Assembly (NCBI GenBank): GCA_903886975.1
Contig: CAISOB010000011.1
Location: 1-53,328 of the forward strand
DNA from: an uncultured beta proteobacterium
GTDB taxonomy: Bacteria > Pseudomonadota > Gammaproteobacteria > Burkholderiales > Rhodocyclaceae
DNA: 53,328 bases
Direction: 5' to 3'
Positions 33,915 through 43,395 of this stretch are shown here, in pieces (position 1 is the stretch's first letter; each line of letters begins with the position of its first letter). Position numbers and translations under genes: made by a program. Below the pieces are notes generated by a model. That model was not told the DNA's origin. It did no database searches and saw only the letters and a program-made list of their open reading frames with translations.

Positions 33915-36743
33915 ATGCCCACCAACGTGCTGCAGCGACACTCGCTAAAGATCAGGATCACCCTGACCACGCTGTTTGTCTTTCTGCTCAGCATCTGGTC
34001 CCTATCCTATTACGCGAGCCATGCCTTGCGCGTCGACATGGAGCGCCTGCTCGACGAGCAGCAGTACTCGACTGTCACCTTGCTCGCCGCGCAGCTCGAC
34101 CGCGAAATGGACGAGCGCCTGCGCGGACTTGAAGGCCTGGCTGCGAACTTGCATCCGGCGATCATGGAAAACCCGGCTTCGCTGCAGACTTTCCTCGAAC
34201 AGCACCCTTATAACCAGGGTCTGTTCAACGACGGGATCCTGGCTTACAACAGCGATGGCATCGCCGTTGCAACCTATCCGTTCGCGCCGGAGCGGATGGG
34301 TGTCGATTACATGGACAGGGATTACGTGAGCGGCGCGCTCAAGCATGGGAAGACGACGATCGGTCGGCCGGTCATCGGCAGGACGCTGCATGCGCCAATC
34401 TTCGTCATCGCCGTGCCGATCCGCAATTTTCAGGGCAAGGTAATCGGCGCGCTGGGGGGGTTGACCAATCTCAGCAAACCCAATTTTCTCGACAAGATTA
34501 CTGACAACCGTTACGGCAAGACCGGCGGCTATCTGTTGATCGATTCCAGGCATCGGCTGGTCGTCACCGCGACCGACAAGAGCCGCATCATGGAAGAACA
34601 ACGGGACACCAGCAGCAATCCGGCGATCGAGAGTTTCTATCAGGGCCGAGAGGGTTCAGCCGTCTACACCAACGCCCAGGGCATCGAGATGCTCGCATCG
34701 TTCAAGAACATCCCGGAAGCGGGCTGGCAGCTCGGTGCCAACTTACCGGTCAGCGAAGCCTTCGCACCGATCGATGACATGCAGCGCCACATGCTGCTGG
34801 CCACGCTGCTGCTCACGCTGCTGGCATGGAGCCTCGGCTGGTGGCTGTTGAAACGGCAACTGGCGCCGCTGCTGACGACCTTGGAAACGCTGGGTAGCAT
34901 GTCGGACACCCCGCAGCCCGCGCGCGCGCTGCCGATCGCCAAACAGGACGAGATCGGCCAGCTCATCGGCGGTTTCAATCGTTTGCTCGAGACGCTCGCG
35001 AAACGAGAAGAAGCGCTGCGCGAGAGCGAACTGCAGTTCAAGGAAATCTTCAATGAAGTTCCGATCGGCTACCACGAGTTCGACGCCAACGCCCGCATTA
35101 CGCGCGTCAACCGCACCGAGCTCGAGAGCCTGGGCTATACCGAGGATGAAATGCTCGGGCATTTCCCGTGGGAGTTCTGCGAAGCCGACGCGGTCTCGCA
35201 GGAATCCGTGTGGGCGAAACTCGCCGGGACGAAACCGCCGGGTAATAATTTCGAACGCATGTTCGTCAAGAAAGACGGCACGACCGTACCCGTGCTGGTC
35301 AAGGACAAGCTGCTGCGCGACAAAGACGGCAAGATCGTCGGCATCCGCTCGGTCGTCATGGACATCACCCAGCGCAAAATCGCCGAAGACGAAATCAAGC
35401 ACCTGGCTTTTTACGACCAGCTGACCGGTCTGCCGAACCGGCGGCTACTCTTCGACCGGCTCGAACAATCGCTCTCGTCGCGCGCGCGGCACAGGCGCGA
35501 AGGCGCCCTGCTCTTCCTCGATCTGGACAACTTCAAGACGCTCAACGACACGCTTGGCCACGACAAGGGCGACCTGCTGCTGCAACAGGTCGCGAGCAGG
35601 CTGAGCAGTTGCGTGCGCGAGGGCGACACCGTCGCACGTATCGGCGGCGATGAATTTGTCGTGATGCTCGAAGACCTGAGCGAGAACACGCCCGAAGCCG
35701 CCACCCACGCCAAGGCGGTCGGCGAAAAAATTCTCGCCATCCTCAATGCGACCTATCGGCTTGACGGCAATTCGTACCGCAGCACGGCCAGCATCGGCAT
35801 TACCCTGTTCGCCAACTGCGAGCAAACGGTTGATGAGTTGATCAAACAGGCCGACCTCGCGATGTACCAGGCCAAAGCCGCCGGCCGCAGCACGCTGCGC
35901 TTCTTCGATCCGCAAATGCAGGCCGCGGTCACGAAGCGCGCGGCGCTGGAAGCCGATTTACGCGAGGCGATCGCCGGCGAACAGTTCGTCTTGCATTACC
36001 AGGCGCAGGTCGATCTGTTCGGGCGGGTGACCGGCGCCGAGGCCCTGCTGCGCTGGCAACACCCCGAGCAGGGACTGGTCTACCCCGGCGAGTTCATCGG
36101 GCTGGCTGAAGAAACCGGCCTCATCGTTCCGATCGGCTTGTGGGTGCTCGAAACGGTTTGCCGGCAGTTGGCTGTCTGGTCGGCCGAAACGTCGCTGGCG
36201 CAACTTACGGTGGCGGTCAATGTCAGCCCGCGGCAATTTCGCGAGGCCGGCTTTGTCGATCAGGTCATCGCCGTCCTGGCGCGCACCACCGCGAACGCGC
36301 AGCGGCTCAAACTCGAAGTGACGGAAACCTTGCTGGTCGATGACATGGAAGTGATTATCGCCAAGATGGCGATGCTCAAAGCCATCGGCGTGAGTTTTTC
36401 GCTCGATGACTTTGGCACCGGCTACTCGTCGCTCTCATATTTGAAACGCATGCCGCTCGATCAACTGAAAATCGACCGCAGTTTCGTCAGAGACATCCTC
36501 ATCGATCCGAACGACGCGGCGATTGCCCGGATGATCATTGTGCTGGCCGAGAGCCTGGGGCTGGCCATCATCGCCGAGGGCGTGGAAACCGCGACGCAGC
36601 GCGAATTCCTGCTGCAGAACGGCTGCCCGAGCTATCAGGGCTATTTCTTCAGCTATCCCCTGCCGCTCGAGGAATTCGAGGCATTCGCCGCGCAGCTGGA
36701 TGGCAATCCCGGACCCGATGGCTTTGAGCTTCTTGTTCAGTGA
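33915..36743 (+). CDS. Membrane dCache-HAMP-PAS-GGDEF-EAL c-di-GMP enzyme
   Basis: The 942-residue protein has TM1 (~15-35), a periplasmic dCache-type sensor (~40-290; RDYVSGALKHGKTTIGRPV, cited as RDYVSGALKHGKT), TM2 (~292-312), a HAMP/linker, PAS (~370-490), GGDEF (~500-660) and EAL (~680-930). The cyclase motif GGDEF (577-581) and phosphodiesterase motif EAL (709-711, as EALLRW) are both intact, with DDFGTGYSSLSYLKR also present. It could make, degrade or switch c-di-GMP in response to an external ligand. ATG 33915 follows AAGG; the longer frame to 33681 overlaps mtfA and has no signal or membrane character. Confidence 0.9.
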   Translation: MPTNVLQRHSLKIRITLTTLFVFLLSIWSLSYYASHALRVDMERLLDEQQYSTVTLLAAQLDREMDERLRGLEGLAANLHPAIMENPASLQTFLEQHPYNQGLFNDGILAYNSDGIAVATYPFAPERMGVDYMDRDYVSGALKHGKTTIGRPVIGRTLHAPIFVIAVPIRNFQGKVIGALGGLTNLSKPNFLDKITDNRYGKTGGYLLIDSRHRLVVTATDKSRIMEEQRDTSSNPAIESFYQGREGSAVYTNAQGIEMLASFKNIPEAGWQLGANLPVSEAFAPIDDMQRHMLLATLLLTLLAWSLGWWLLKRQLAPLLTTLETLGSMSDTPQPARALPIAKQDEIGQLIGGFNRLLETLAKREEALRESELQFKEIFNEVPIGYHEFDANARITRVNRTELESLGYTEDEMLGHFPWEFCEADAVSQESVWAKLAGTKPPGNNFERMFVKKDGTTVPVLVKDKLLRDKDGKIVGIRSVVMDITQRKIAEDEIKHLAFYDQLTGLPNRRLLFDRLEQSLSSRARHRREGALLFLDLDNFKTLNDTLGHDKGDLLLQQVASRLSSCVREGDTVARIGGDEFVVMLEDLSENTPEAATHAKAVGEKILAILNATYRLDGNSYRSTASIGITLFANCEQTVDELIKQADLAMYQAKAAGRSTLRFFDPQMQAAVTKRAALEADLREAIAGEQFVLHYQAQVDLFGRVTGAEALLRWQHPEQGLVYPGEFIGLAEETGLIVPIGLWVLETVCRQLAVWSAETSLAQLTVAVNVSPRQFREAGFVDQVIAVLARTTANAQRLKLEVTETLLVDDMEVIIAKMAMLKAIGVSFSLDDFGTGYSSLSYLKRMPLDQLKIDRSFVRDILIDPNDAAIARMIIVLAESLGLAIIAEGVETATQREFLLQNGCPSYQGYFFSYPLPLEEFEAFAAQLDGNPGPDGFELLVQ

Positions 36744-36803
36744 TCGCCCGCGCGTGGCGTTGCATGCCGACGGCTGGCACCGCCCAACCAGCATCCTGAG
36801 TCG

Positions 36804-38201
36804 ATGATGGATGAAAGGGAATCCCGGCGCATCGCGCTGACGGTCGCTGCAGCCTTCTTCATGGAGACGCTCGACGCTTCGATCATCAGCACCGCCCTGC
36901 CGGTGATCGGCGCGGGTTTCGGCACGACAGCGCTGGGCGTCAGCGCCAGCGTAACCTCCTATCTGGTGGCCATGGCCGTTTTCGTGCCGGCAGCCGGATG
37001 GGCCGGCGAACGCTTCGGCGCGCGCAAGGTCTTCGCCTCGGCAGTCGGCGTCTTTACGCTTGCTTCACTGCTCTGCGGCCTCGCCCCATCGCTGTGGGCG
37101 CTGATCGCCGCGCGCGTGCTGCAGGGCGCCGCCGCCGCGTTCATGTCGCCGGTCGGGCGCTTCGTGGTACTGCGCGAAACCGCCAAGGAGCGCATCATCG
37201 AAGCGATCGCCACCATCACCTGGCCCGGTCTGATTGCGCCGGTGATCGGTCCGGCGCTCGGCGGCCTGATCGTCACCCACGTTTCGTGGCGCTGGATCTT
37301 CCTGCTCAATGTGCCGCTCGGCCTGATCGGCATCGTGCTGGTGCTGCGCCATATTCCCGATCGCGCGCCGACGGAGCAAAGGCGCTTCGACACCCTCGGC
37401 TTCGTGCTGACCGCGCTGGCGCTCGCCGCGTTGGTCGAAGGGCTGGCCCGCCTTGGCGGGCTCGACCAGTCGCCGTTGCTGCCGCTCTCCCTGGTCGGCT
37501 TTGGCACGCTGGCGACGGTAGCCGCCGTCTGGCACGCGCGGCGCATCGATGCGCCGATGCTCGACCTGCGCGCGGTCGCGGTGCCGACCTTCAAACTGGC
37601 CGTAGTGACCGCGGGCTTCATTTCGCGCGTGGCGATCAACGCGTCGCCTTTCCTGCTGCCGCTGATGTTCCAGATCGGATTCGGTTACTCGCCGCAGCAG
37701 GCCGGTCTGCTGGTGCTAGTCTATATGGCCGGCAACCTGTTGATGAAGAGCGCGACGACACCGATCCTGCGGCGCTTCGGTTTCCGCAAAGTGCTGACGA
37801 CCAACGCCGCGCTCTGCGCGGCGACGCTCTTTGCCTGCGGCATGCTGCAGCCGTCGACCCCGCAGCTCTTGCTCTACGCCACTCTGCTTGTCGCCGGCAT
37901 GACGCGCTCGATGAACTTCACCAGCATCGCCACCCTGGCCTTCGCCGACATCCTCGCCGAGCAGCGGGCCGGGGCCAGCGCCCTGGCGACCATGCTGCAG
38001 CAGGTGGCGATGAGCATGGGCGTGGCCTTTGCTGCATTTGCCTTAAGCCTGTCGCAAACCTTGCGCGGCGTTCCGGCCTTGGAGCAGACCGATTTTCGCT
38101 ATGCCTGGTTCGCGGTCGGCGCCTTGATGCTTATGGCCCTGGCGGGAACCGCGAGACTCGACCGCGACGCGGGCGCCGCGATTTCCGCTCGGCAAGACTG
38201 A
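36804..38201 (+). CDS. MFS drug exporter, DHA2 (EmrB/QacA) family
   Basis: The 465-residue protein has about fourteen hydrophobic segments. The family motif at the first helix is FMETLDASIISTALPVIG and the A-like loop is GERFGARKVF. GPALGGLI with the proline/glycine pattern of motif C (WPGLIAPVIGPALGGLI) marks a drug:H+ antiporter. It exports toxic organic compounds out of the cytoplasm. No membrane-fusion partner (EmrA) is adjacent, so it may act alone. It stands after the GGDEF-EAL gene and before a convergent gene. Confidence 0.87.
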   Translation: MMDERESRRIALTVAAAFFMETLDASIISTALPVIGAGFGTTALGVSASVTSYLVAMAVFVPAAGWAGERFGARKVFASAVGVFTLASLLCGLAPSLWALIAARVLQGAAAAFMSPVGRFVVLRETAKERIIEAIATITWPGLIAPVIGPALGGLIVTHVSWRWIFLLNVPLGLIGIVLVLRHIPDRAPTEQRRFDTLGFVLTALALAALVEGLARLGGLDQSPLLPLSLVGFGTLATVAAVWHARRIDAPMLDLRAVAVPTFKLAVVTAGFISRVAINASPFLLPLMFQIGFGYSPQQAGLLVLVYMAGNLLMKSATTPILRRFGFRKVLTTNAALCAATLFACGMLQPSTPQLLLYATLLVAGMTRSMNFTSIATLAFADILAEQRAGASALATMLQQVAMSMGVAFAAFALSLSQTLRGVPALEQTDFRYAWFAVGALMLMALAGTARLDRDAGAAISARQD

Positions 38202-38250
38202 CTACACCGCTCGCCAGTACCATGCGCTGCCCGCTGCAGCGTTGTCGGGT

Positions 38251-38274
38251 AATGCGGATTCCAATCGCATTTTT
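38251..38274. terminator. Short hairpin with T-run between convergent genes
   Basis: AATGCG pairs with CGCATT across a nine-base loop and is followed by TTT on the plus strand. It is a weak but well-placed terminator 50 bases past the MFS stop. Confidence 0.45.
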
Positions 38275-38324
38275 CAGCGATCCGCGCGGCAAGGCCGAGC
38301 ATCATCGGCCAGGAACAAAGCTCG

Positions 38325-39317
38325 TCAATCATTCTTCAAGCTGATCGCCTGTACCATCTTTCTGAATTTCTCGACCTCGGCGCGCAGAAAAGTATTGGCA
38401 TTGGCCACCGTGTTGCTGTCAGCGGCGTCGGCGCCGATGGCGAACAAGCGCGCTTTCATCTCTTTGCTGGCGATCGCCTTATTGACTTCGTCATTGAGCC
38501 GCTTGACGATTTCCGGCGAAGTCGCCGCCGGCGCGACCAGTGCGAACCAGGTCGACATGTCGTAATTCGGCAATCCCGATTCGCTCACGGTCGGAATGTC
38601 GGGATTCGTCGCGCTGCGTTTCGCGGTCGTCACGGCGAGGATCTTGACCTTGCCCTGCTTGGCCATGTTGATCACCGACGGCAGAGTATTGAAACCTGAA
38701 TCGACCTGGCCGCCGGCGAGGTCGATCACCGATTGGCCACTGCCCTTGTAGGGAATGTGCACCATTTTTATGCCGGCCTGCGCACTGAACATCTCGCCCG
38801 CCAGGTGCTCAGGGCTGCCTGAACCGGAAGAAGCGAACGTAAGCTCGTTCGTCTTGGCCAGCGCGATGTACTCCTTGACATTCTTGACCGGCAGCTCGGC
38901 CTTGACGACGACCGTGTTCGGCACCGATCCGACCACTGCCACCGGCGCGAAGTCCTTGAGCAGGTCGTAGCTGAGTTTGGCGTAGAGACTGACATTGATC
39001 GCCTGCGAAGTCGAAATGAGCAACAGGTTATAACCGTCGGCGGGCTGCCTGGCGGCCACCTCGGCGCCGATGCTGCCATTGGCTCCCGGCCGGTTGTCGA
39101 CGATGACTTGCTGGCCGAGCTGATCGCTGAGACTCTGGCCGAGAATACGCGCAAAAGAATCTGAACCGCCGCCGGGTGGAAACCCGACAATCATGTGCAT
39201 CGTCTTGCTCGGATAAGTCTGGGCACCAGCGGTCGTAGCAGCGAAGGCCAGGACGAGAAGGGAGACGATTCTGGCTAAACAGGACACGCGACTATTGCTT
39301 TGGGTAAAACGGTTCAT
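38325..39317 (-). CDS. Bug-family (TctC) periplasmic solute-binding protein
   Basis: The 330-residue protein has a signal peptide (hydrophobic core ~15-30, cleavage near AGA-QTYP) and the TctC/Bug fold: YPSKTMHMIVGFPPGGGSD, NRPGANGSIGAEVAA, SSGSGSPEHLAGEMF, HIPYKGSGQSVIDLAGGQV (cited as HIPYKGSGQSV). These proteins bind carboxylates and related organic anions in betaproteobacteria. No TctA/TctB membrane partners lie nearby. ATG 39317 has GAGGT upstream. It is the last gene of the minus-strand operon with two isomerase genes (42-base gap), so its ligand is probably the operon's substrate. Confidence 0.9.
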   Translation of the reverse strand: MNRFTQSNSRVSCLARIVSLLVLAFAATTAGAQTYPSKTMHMIVGFPPGGGSDSFARILGQSLSDQLGQQVIVDNRPGANGSIGAEVAARQPADGYNLLLISTSQAINVSLYAKLSYDLLKDFAPVAVVGSVPNTVVVKAELPVKNVKEYIALAKTNELTFASSGSGSPEHLAGEMFSAQAGIKMVHIPYKGSGQSVIDLAGGQVDSGFNTLPSVINMAKQGKVKILAVTTAKRSATNPDIPTVSESGLPNYDMSTWFALVAPAATSPEIVKRLNDEVNKAIASKEMKARLFAIGADAADSNTVANANTFLRAEVEKFRKMVQAISLKND

Positions 39318-39359
39318 GGCAATACCTCATAAGCGGAAGTGAAGATCAAGGATGAGCAC

Positions 39360-40340
39360 TCATAGCAGCGAAAACAGATAGGACATCGTCGTCGTCGGAT
39401 TGCGGGCGCGAACGAGTTCGGCGATGCGCGCCGGGTCGAAGCGAGCGGCGATGGCCTCGAGCTTGCGTGTCATGGCGAAGGCATCGCCATAGACCTGCAC
39501 CGGATCGAACTCTTTGGGAACGATGTCGAAAGAGAACCAGTCGCCCGAATAGCCCAGCCGCGGCAGGGTGTACAGAAATTCAAGAGTCTCCCAGAAGCGC
39601 AGCACGCCGGGTGGCAGATCCCAGTCGAAGGCGCCGTCATTGTCGTTGAGCTGAACGTAGAAGAGTTTCCCGGCACGCGCCAGCAACGCCGCCGATTGCG
39701 CCGGGCGTTCGCCGGCGGCGAGCGCATGGCCGATGTCGAGGGTGACGCCCAGATTTTCCGCACCGACCATCTGGATGAAAGCGAGCGTCCCGCCCGCCGT
39801 GTCGAACAGACTCCGCGAGCGCGGTTCGTTCGGCTTGTATTCGATGCACAGCCTGACGTCGGGGCGGTGCGCCGCGACTGCGGCGTAAGCCTCGGCGGCG
39901 TAGTCGTAGGCGCGCGTATAATCCATCTCGAAGACGAAATCGGCGCCGTCGTTGAGTGGGCAATTGGTCACCCGCGGCACGCCGATTTCACCGGCGATGT
40001 CCATCAGGCGGCGACAATCGTCGATCACCGCCTGGCGGTCGGCGGCATTCTCCGAGGCCCAGGCACCGCGCATCCACTGACCCGGACGGCGCGAACGGAA
40101 ATTAAGTGCGGAGACGCCAAGCTTGAGATCGGCGAGCAGCGTGCGCAGCAAGGCGCGATCGCTGAAGTCGTCGGGATAGCAGAGCTCGACACCGGCACAA
40201 CCCGGTGTTGCCGCGATCATCTGCAGCTTCTCGGTCAGCTTGCGTTGCGGCTGATATTCGAGGAAACGGTTGCCTTGCCTGCCATAGAAACCAGTGATGA
40301 CGGCGTATCGATTTGGCGCGAAACTCTCCGTTGCATTCAT
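39360..40340 (-). CDS. Sugar-phosphate isomerase/epimerase-like TIM-barrel protein A
   Basis: The 326-residue protein has the AP endonuclease 2 / xylose-isomerase-like barrel: YAVITGFYGRQGNRFLEY, GVELCYPDDFSD, RLCIEYKPNEPRS, GVTLDIGHALAAGERP and FYVQLNDNDGAFDWDLPPG (cited as VQLNDNDGAFDWD). The Glu (IEYKPNEP), Asp (LDIGH) and His pattern would bind one divalent metal. ATG 40340 lies six bases after GGAGG; ATG 40343 is only three away. The start overlaps the stop of isomerase B. The sugar or sugar acid converted is unknown. Confidence 0.8.
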   Translation of the reverse strand: MNATESFAPNRYAVITGFYGRQGNRFLEYQPQRKLTEKLQMIAATPGCAGVELCYPDDFSDRALLRTLLADLKLGVSALNFRSRRPGQWMRGAWASENAADRQAVIDDCRRLMDIAGEIGVPRVTNCPLNDGADFVFEMDYTRAYDYAAEAYAAVAAHRPDVRLCIEYKPNEPRSRSLFDTAGGTLAFIQMVGAENLGVTLDIGHALAAGERPAQSAALLARAGKLFYVQLNDNDGAFDWDLPPGVLRFWETLEFLYTLPRLGYSGDWFSFDIVPKEFDPVQVYGDAFAMTRKLEAIAARFDPARIAELVRARNPTTTMSYLFSLL

Positions 40341-41185
40341 CATGAACCTCCGCATTTAGCGCTTGCCGCCCGGCCGGACAAGGCAGGCGCAATCTCATTC
40401 TTCGATTGATGACCACTTAACTTCCTGATCAGCGTCAGGGCGTTCCTTGCCCACAGATGTTCCTGAGTCAAGGTCGACTCCCCGCTTTCGCCATCGACCG
40501 GATCCATCCACGATTCGAACGACAAACTCTCAACGCGCGGCGCTACGGCCGCCAGATAGGCCGCCAGATCGAGTTGTCCTTCACCGAGCGGCGTGCCGGT
40601 GATGGCGAAGCCCGATCCGGTACGTCGAATGCAGGCATCCTTGATGTGCGCCGTTCGCGCCAGCGGGGCCAGTTCCCGGATAGTTTCTTCCGGTCCTATC
40701 CATTGCGCTATCGAATTGAGCGGATCCAGGCAAACGCCAACGGCAGGGTCGTCAACTGCACAAACGATGCGGCGCACGGTTTGTGGCGTAAAGCGCAAAT
40801 GATTCTCGGCGCAGAAGATGACGCCGCTGTCGCGCAGCAACGGCAGCAAGGCGCGCAGGTTGGCCACGACGGCCTCCGGCGCCAGCCCGTCGGTGTCGAT
40901 CACACAGCGATAGATGATGCCGTCCAGACAAGCCGTCCGGCGTACGCCCGCCTGCATTTGCGCGAGTTCCGCGCCACGCCCGCCGCTTTCGAGGACCAGG
41001 TCGAGCCGGTGCGCGATGCGCGCCAACGTTTTCAGACCCGCTTCATCAAGACCATCGACACCCGAGTTCTCGCATAACTGAGCAACCTCCGCACCCGCGT
41101 CGGCGGCCAGATGGAGAAAGTCAGCGACGGGCATCCCGGCCTGGAAGGCCCAGCGAAAAGCGAAACTGGTCAAACCGATTTTCAT
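40340..41185 (-). CDS. Sugar-phosphate isomerase/epimerase-like TIM-barrel protein B
   Basis: The 281-residue protein is a second, divergent TIM-barrel isomerase: MKIGLTSFAFRWAFQAG, CVIDTDGLAPEAVVANLRAL, FCAENHLRFTPQTVRRIV, VGVCLDPLNSIAQW and AHIKDACIRRTGSG. The acidic and His positions of the metal site (AENH, LDPLNS, HIKD) are present. It is the first gene after the -24/-12 promoter at 41250-41265. Its stop overlaps the start of isomerase A, so the two are translationally coupled. They may be two subunits or consecutive steps. Confidence 0.78.
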   Translation of the reverse strand: MKIGLTSFAFRWAFQAGMPVADFLHLAADAGAEVAQLCENSGVDGLDEAGLKTLARIAHRLDLVLESGGRGAELAQMQAGVRRTACLDGIIYRCVIDTDGLAPEAVVANLRALLPLLRDSGVIFCAENHLRFTPQTVRRIVCAVDDPAVGVCLDPLNSIAQWIGPEETIRELAPLARTAHIKDACIRRTGSGFAITGTPLGEGQLDLAAYLAAVAPRVESLSFESWMDPVDGESGESTLTQEHLWARNALTLIRKLSGHQSKNEIAPALSGRAASAKCGGS

Positions 41186-41249
41186 TACCGAGTATTTCCC
41201 TGAGCTTGACGGATCTTGATTGAAAAAAGCCCGCCTTCATCAGACCTTG

Positions 41250-41265
41250 AGCAATATGTGGGCCA
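41250..41265 (-). promoter_or_regulatory. Sigma-54 (-24/-12) promoter before the isomerase operon
   Basis: On the minus strand TGGCCCACATATTGCT matches the sigma-54 consensus TGGCAC-N5-TTGCW with exact GG-N10-GC spacing. Transcription would begin about 54 bases before isomerase B. The gene just upstream encodes a sigma-54 activator. Confidence 0.7.
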
Positions 41266-41350
41266 CCCGCGTGCAGGCCCCGCATGCCTCGGCTCCGTTA
41301 AACTCTTAAGCTGCAACAGCAATAGCCGAGGCCGACCGATTGTTTCATCA

Positions 41351-41380
41351 TGCAACACAAAACGGTATTTTGCAACACGA
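41351..41380 (-). promoter_or_regulatory. Paired TGCAACAC elements, candidate activator site
   Basis: TGCAACAC occurs at 41351-41358 and 41371-41378, exactly 20 bases apart; the minus-strand reading is GTGTTGCA. They lie about 110-140 bases upstream of the predicted sigma-54 start site, a normal enhancer position, and end just past the stop of the regulator gene. Confidence 0.5.
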
Positions 41381-41411
41381 TGACGGCGGCAGATCGCCGC
41401 ACGCATCGCCT

Positions 41412-43319
41412 TCAGAGAGCTAGCGGAACTTCCTTGATCCGCCGCCACAGCGTCGTGCGATCGATGCCCAAGATAGCGCTGCATTCCTTGACCGAGCCCT
41501 TGGCCTTTCTAAGCGTCTGCTGGATGTACCAGTCCTCGACCGCGCGCAAACTCTGCCCGGCCGGGAAAGCTTCGCCGTCCCCAGTCATTGTCTGCGCGGG
41601 CTCGGCTTGGCTTTCCACCAACAAGTCATCGCGGCTGATCGACTTGCCTTCGCATATAACCACGGCGCGTTCGATCATCCCCTGCAACTCGCGGACGTTG
41701 CCGTCGTAGCGATATTTGCGCAAATAATCGAGGCCCCCCGGCGAGAGCGTCATGCGGCCCTTGCGATAGCGATAGCCGAAGACTTCGACGAAATGCGCGC
41801 TGAGCAGCGCAATGTCTTCGCTGCGCTCGTTCAGCGCCGGGACATAGAGATTCAGTATCGCTATCCGGAAGTAGAGGTCGCTGCGAAATTGCTGATGGTT
41901 GACCAGATTGCGTAAATCGCGATTGGTGGCGCAAACGACCCGTACATCCACCGGAATCAGCTTGTTGTCGCCGATGCGCATGACCTGTTTTTCCTGCAGT
42001 ACGCGCAGCAGGCGCCCCTGCAGGATAAGCGGCAGTTCGCTGATCTCGTCGAGAAAGATCGTTCCGCCGTGGGCCATCTCGAACAGTCCCGGCTTTCCTT
42101 TCTTCGCGGCCCCGGTAAACGAACCCTCGACATAGCCGAAGAGCTCGCTTTCAATCAGCGCCTCGGGCAAGGCCGCACAATTGATCGCCACAAACGGGGA
42201 ATGTCTGCGCTGACTGGCGTTGTGGATGCCCTGCGCAAAGAACTCCTTGCCAACCCCCGACGGTCCGCAGATCAGCACCGAGGTATCGTAGCGCGCGAAT
42301 TTTTGCGCTGTTCTGATGCATTCGGCGATCGCGGCGCTCTGATGAACGATGTCGGAAAAAGTGTACTGCGCGACAAAGCCTTTTTCCGACAGGCGGATAC
42401 GGATGGCCTGCTCGAGCCGCTGGACTTCGCTGATATCCTGGTAGGTCGCGACCGCTCCCCTGACCTCGCCATCGACGACCACCGGAATGCGATTGGTGGC
42501 GATCACGGTCTGCTCGTCGAGGCGCTGTATGTCGCCCAGTTCCGATTTCGCTGTTTCAAGAACCTTGAGCAGCCGCATATCGGGAATGATGTCCGTAATC
42601 CTTCTTCCGAGCGCCTCGTGCCGAGAAAACCCGGTCATCTTCTGCGCGGCGGTATTGAACACCGTGATGCAGCCAGCGGTGTCGACCGCAATGATGCCGT
42701 CGTGCACGAAATCGATGATGGTTGAAAACCGCTGCGCTTTCTCCTTCTCCTGCTGCGCCGCGTAGATTATGCCTTTGGCCTGCTCGATCGCGTTCTGCAT
42801 AGCCTGGCTTCCGGACTGCACCAGGACGGACCGGCACCCATGCTTGGCAACGGCGCCGACGACATTGCCGTCGCCCATGAACACGCGGACACCCTGCGCG
42901 ATTTGCCGTTCGACTTCAGCCGGGATTCCACGCTTGTCCGTGATTTCGAAGCAGAGCGCTTGCAGCCCCATGACTTCCGCGATGACCGGCGCGCCGGCAA
43001 TCACGTTGCGATAACCGATGACGCCGATCGGTCCATTCCGTCCGGTCTGCAGTACCGCCTTGAAACTCTCGATCAAATCAAACGCCGTGACCTTGACCTC
43101 GACGACGGGGATGTCGAACTCCGACTTGATCATCTCGTAGGTTCCGCCGCGAGAAATGATAACTTTGGCGCCGCCAGCGATGGCCAATCGGGTCAATTCA
43201 ATGCCGCTGCGCCGCTCGCCCTCAAGCAGTTCGACGTTGTTGTAGCCGTTTCCCGCGATCAGAAGCCGGGTGGGCTCGTTCATGAAATTGACCGGCGCGA
43301 TCACAACAATTTCCTTCAT
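41412..43319 (-). CDS. PrpR-type sigma-54-dependent transcriptional activator
   Basis: The 635-residue activator has a PrpR N-terminal sensor (~1-190; [12 protein letters not shown] and [10 protein letters not shown]), PAS (~205-310), the AAA+ domain (~335-560) with Walker A GPSGVGKE (352-359) and FLDEISELP, and a Fis-type helix-turn-helix (NVRELQ before it, then [18 protein letters not shown], cited as [13 protein letters not shown]). The sigma-54-contact loop reads GSFTGA (~399-404) rather than the usual GAFTGA. ATG 43319 follows GGAG; the longer frame to 43367 is not PrpR-like. PrpR-type sensors respond to short organic acids or their CoA-pathway intermediates. The sigma-54 promoter at 41250 is its likely target. 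Confidence 0.9.
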   Translation of the reverse strand: MKEIVVIAPVNFMNEPTRLLIAGNGYNNVELLEGERRSGIELTRLAIAGGAKVIISRGGTYEMIKSEFDIPVVEVKVTAFDLIESFKAVLQTGRNGPIGVIGYRNVIAGAPVIAEVMGLQALCFEITDKRGIPAEVERQIAQGVRVFMGDGNVVGAVAKHGCRSVLVQSGSQAMQNAIEQAKGIIYAAQQEKEKAQRFSTIIDFVHDGIIAVDTAGCITVFNTAAQKMTGFSRHEALGRRITDIIPDMRLLKVLETAKSELGDIQRLDEQTVIATNRIPVVVDGEVRGAVATYQDISEVQRLEQAIRIRLSEKGFVAQYTFSDIVHQSAAIAECIRTAQKFARYDTSVLICGPSGVGKEFFAQGIHNASQRRHSPFVAINCAALPEALIESELFGYVEGSFTGAAKKGKPGLFEMAHGGTIFLDEISELPLILQGRLLRVLQEKQVMRIGDNKLIPVDVRVVCATNRDLRNLVNHQQFRSDLYFRIAILNLYVPALNERSEDIALLSAHFVEVFGYRYRKGRMTLSPGGLDYLRKYRYDGNVRELQGMIERAVVICEGKSISRDDLLVESQAEPAQTMTGDGEAFPAGQSLRAVEDWYIQQTLRKAKGSVKECSAILGIDRTTLWRRIKEVPLAL

Positions 43320-43395
43320 GCGCAATCTCCAGATTTGCTCTTGTGAGGTCGTAGCGCGTTTGGGCAATCATGGCCGAGTCGGCTTCACCCGCCCC

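Noticed and set aside
36998..38344. A 448-codon frame overlapping the MFS gene on the same strand
   Set aside because: Out of frame with a clear 14-helix transporter; Arg/Ala/His-rich with no membrane segments.
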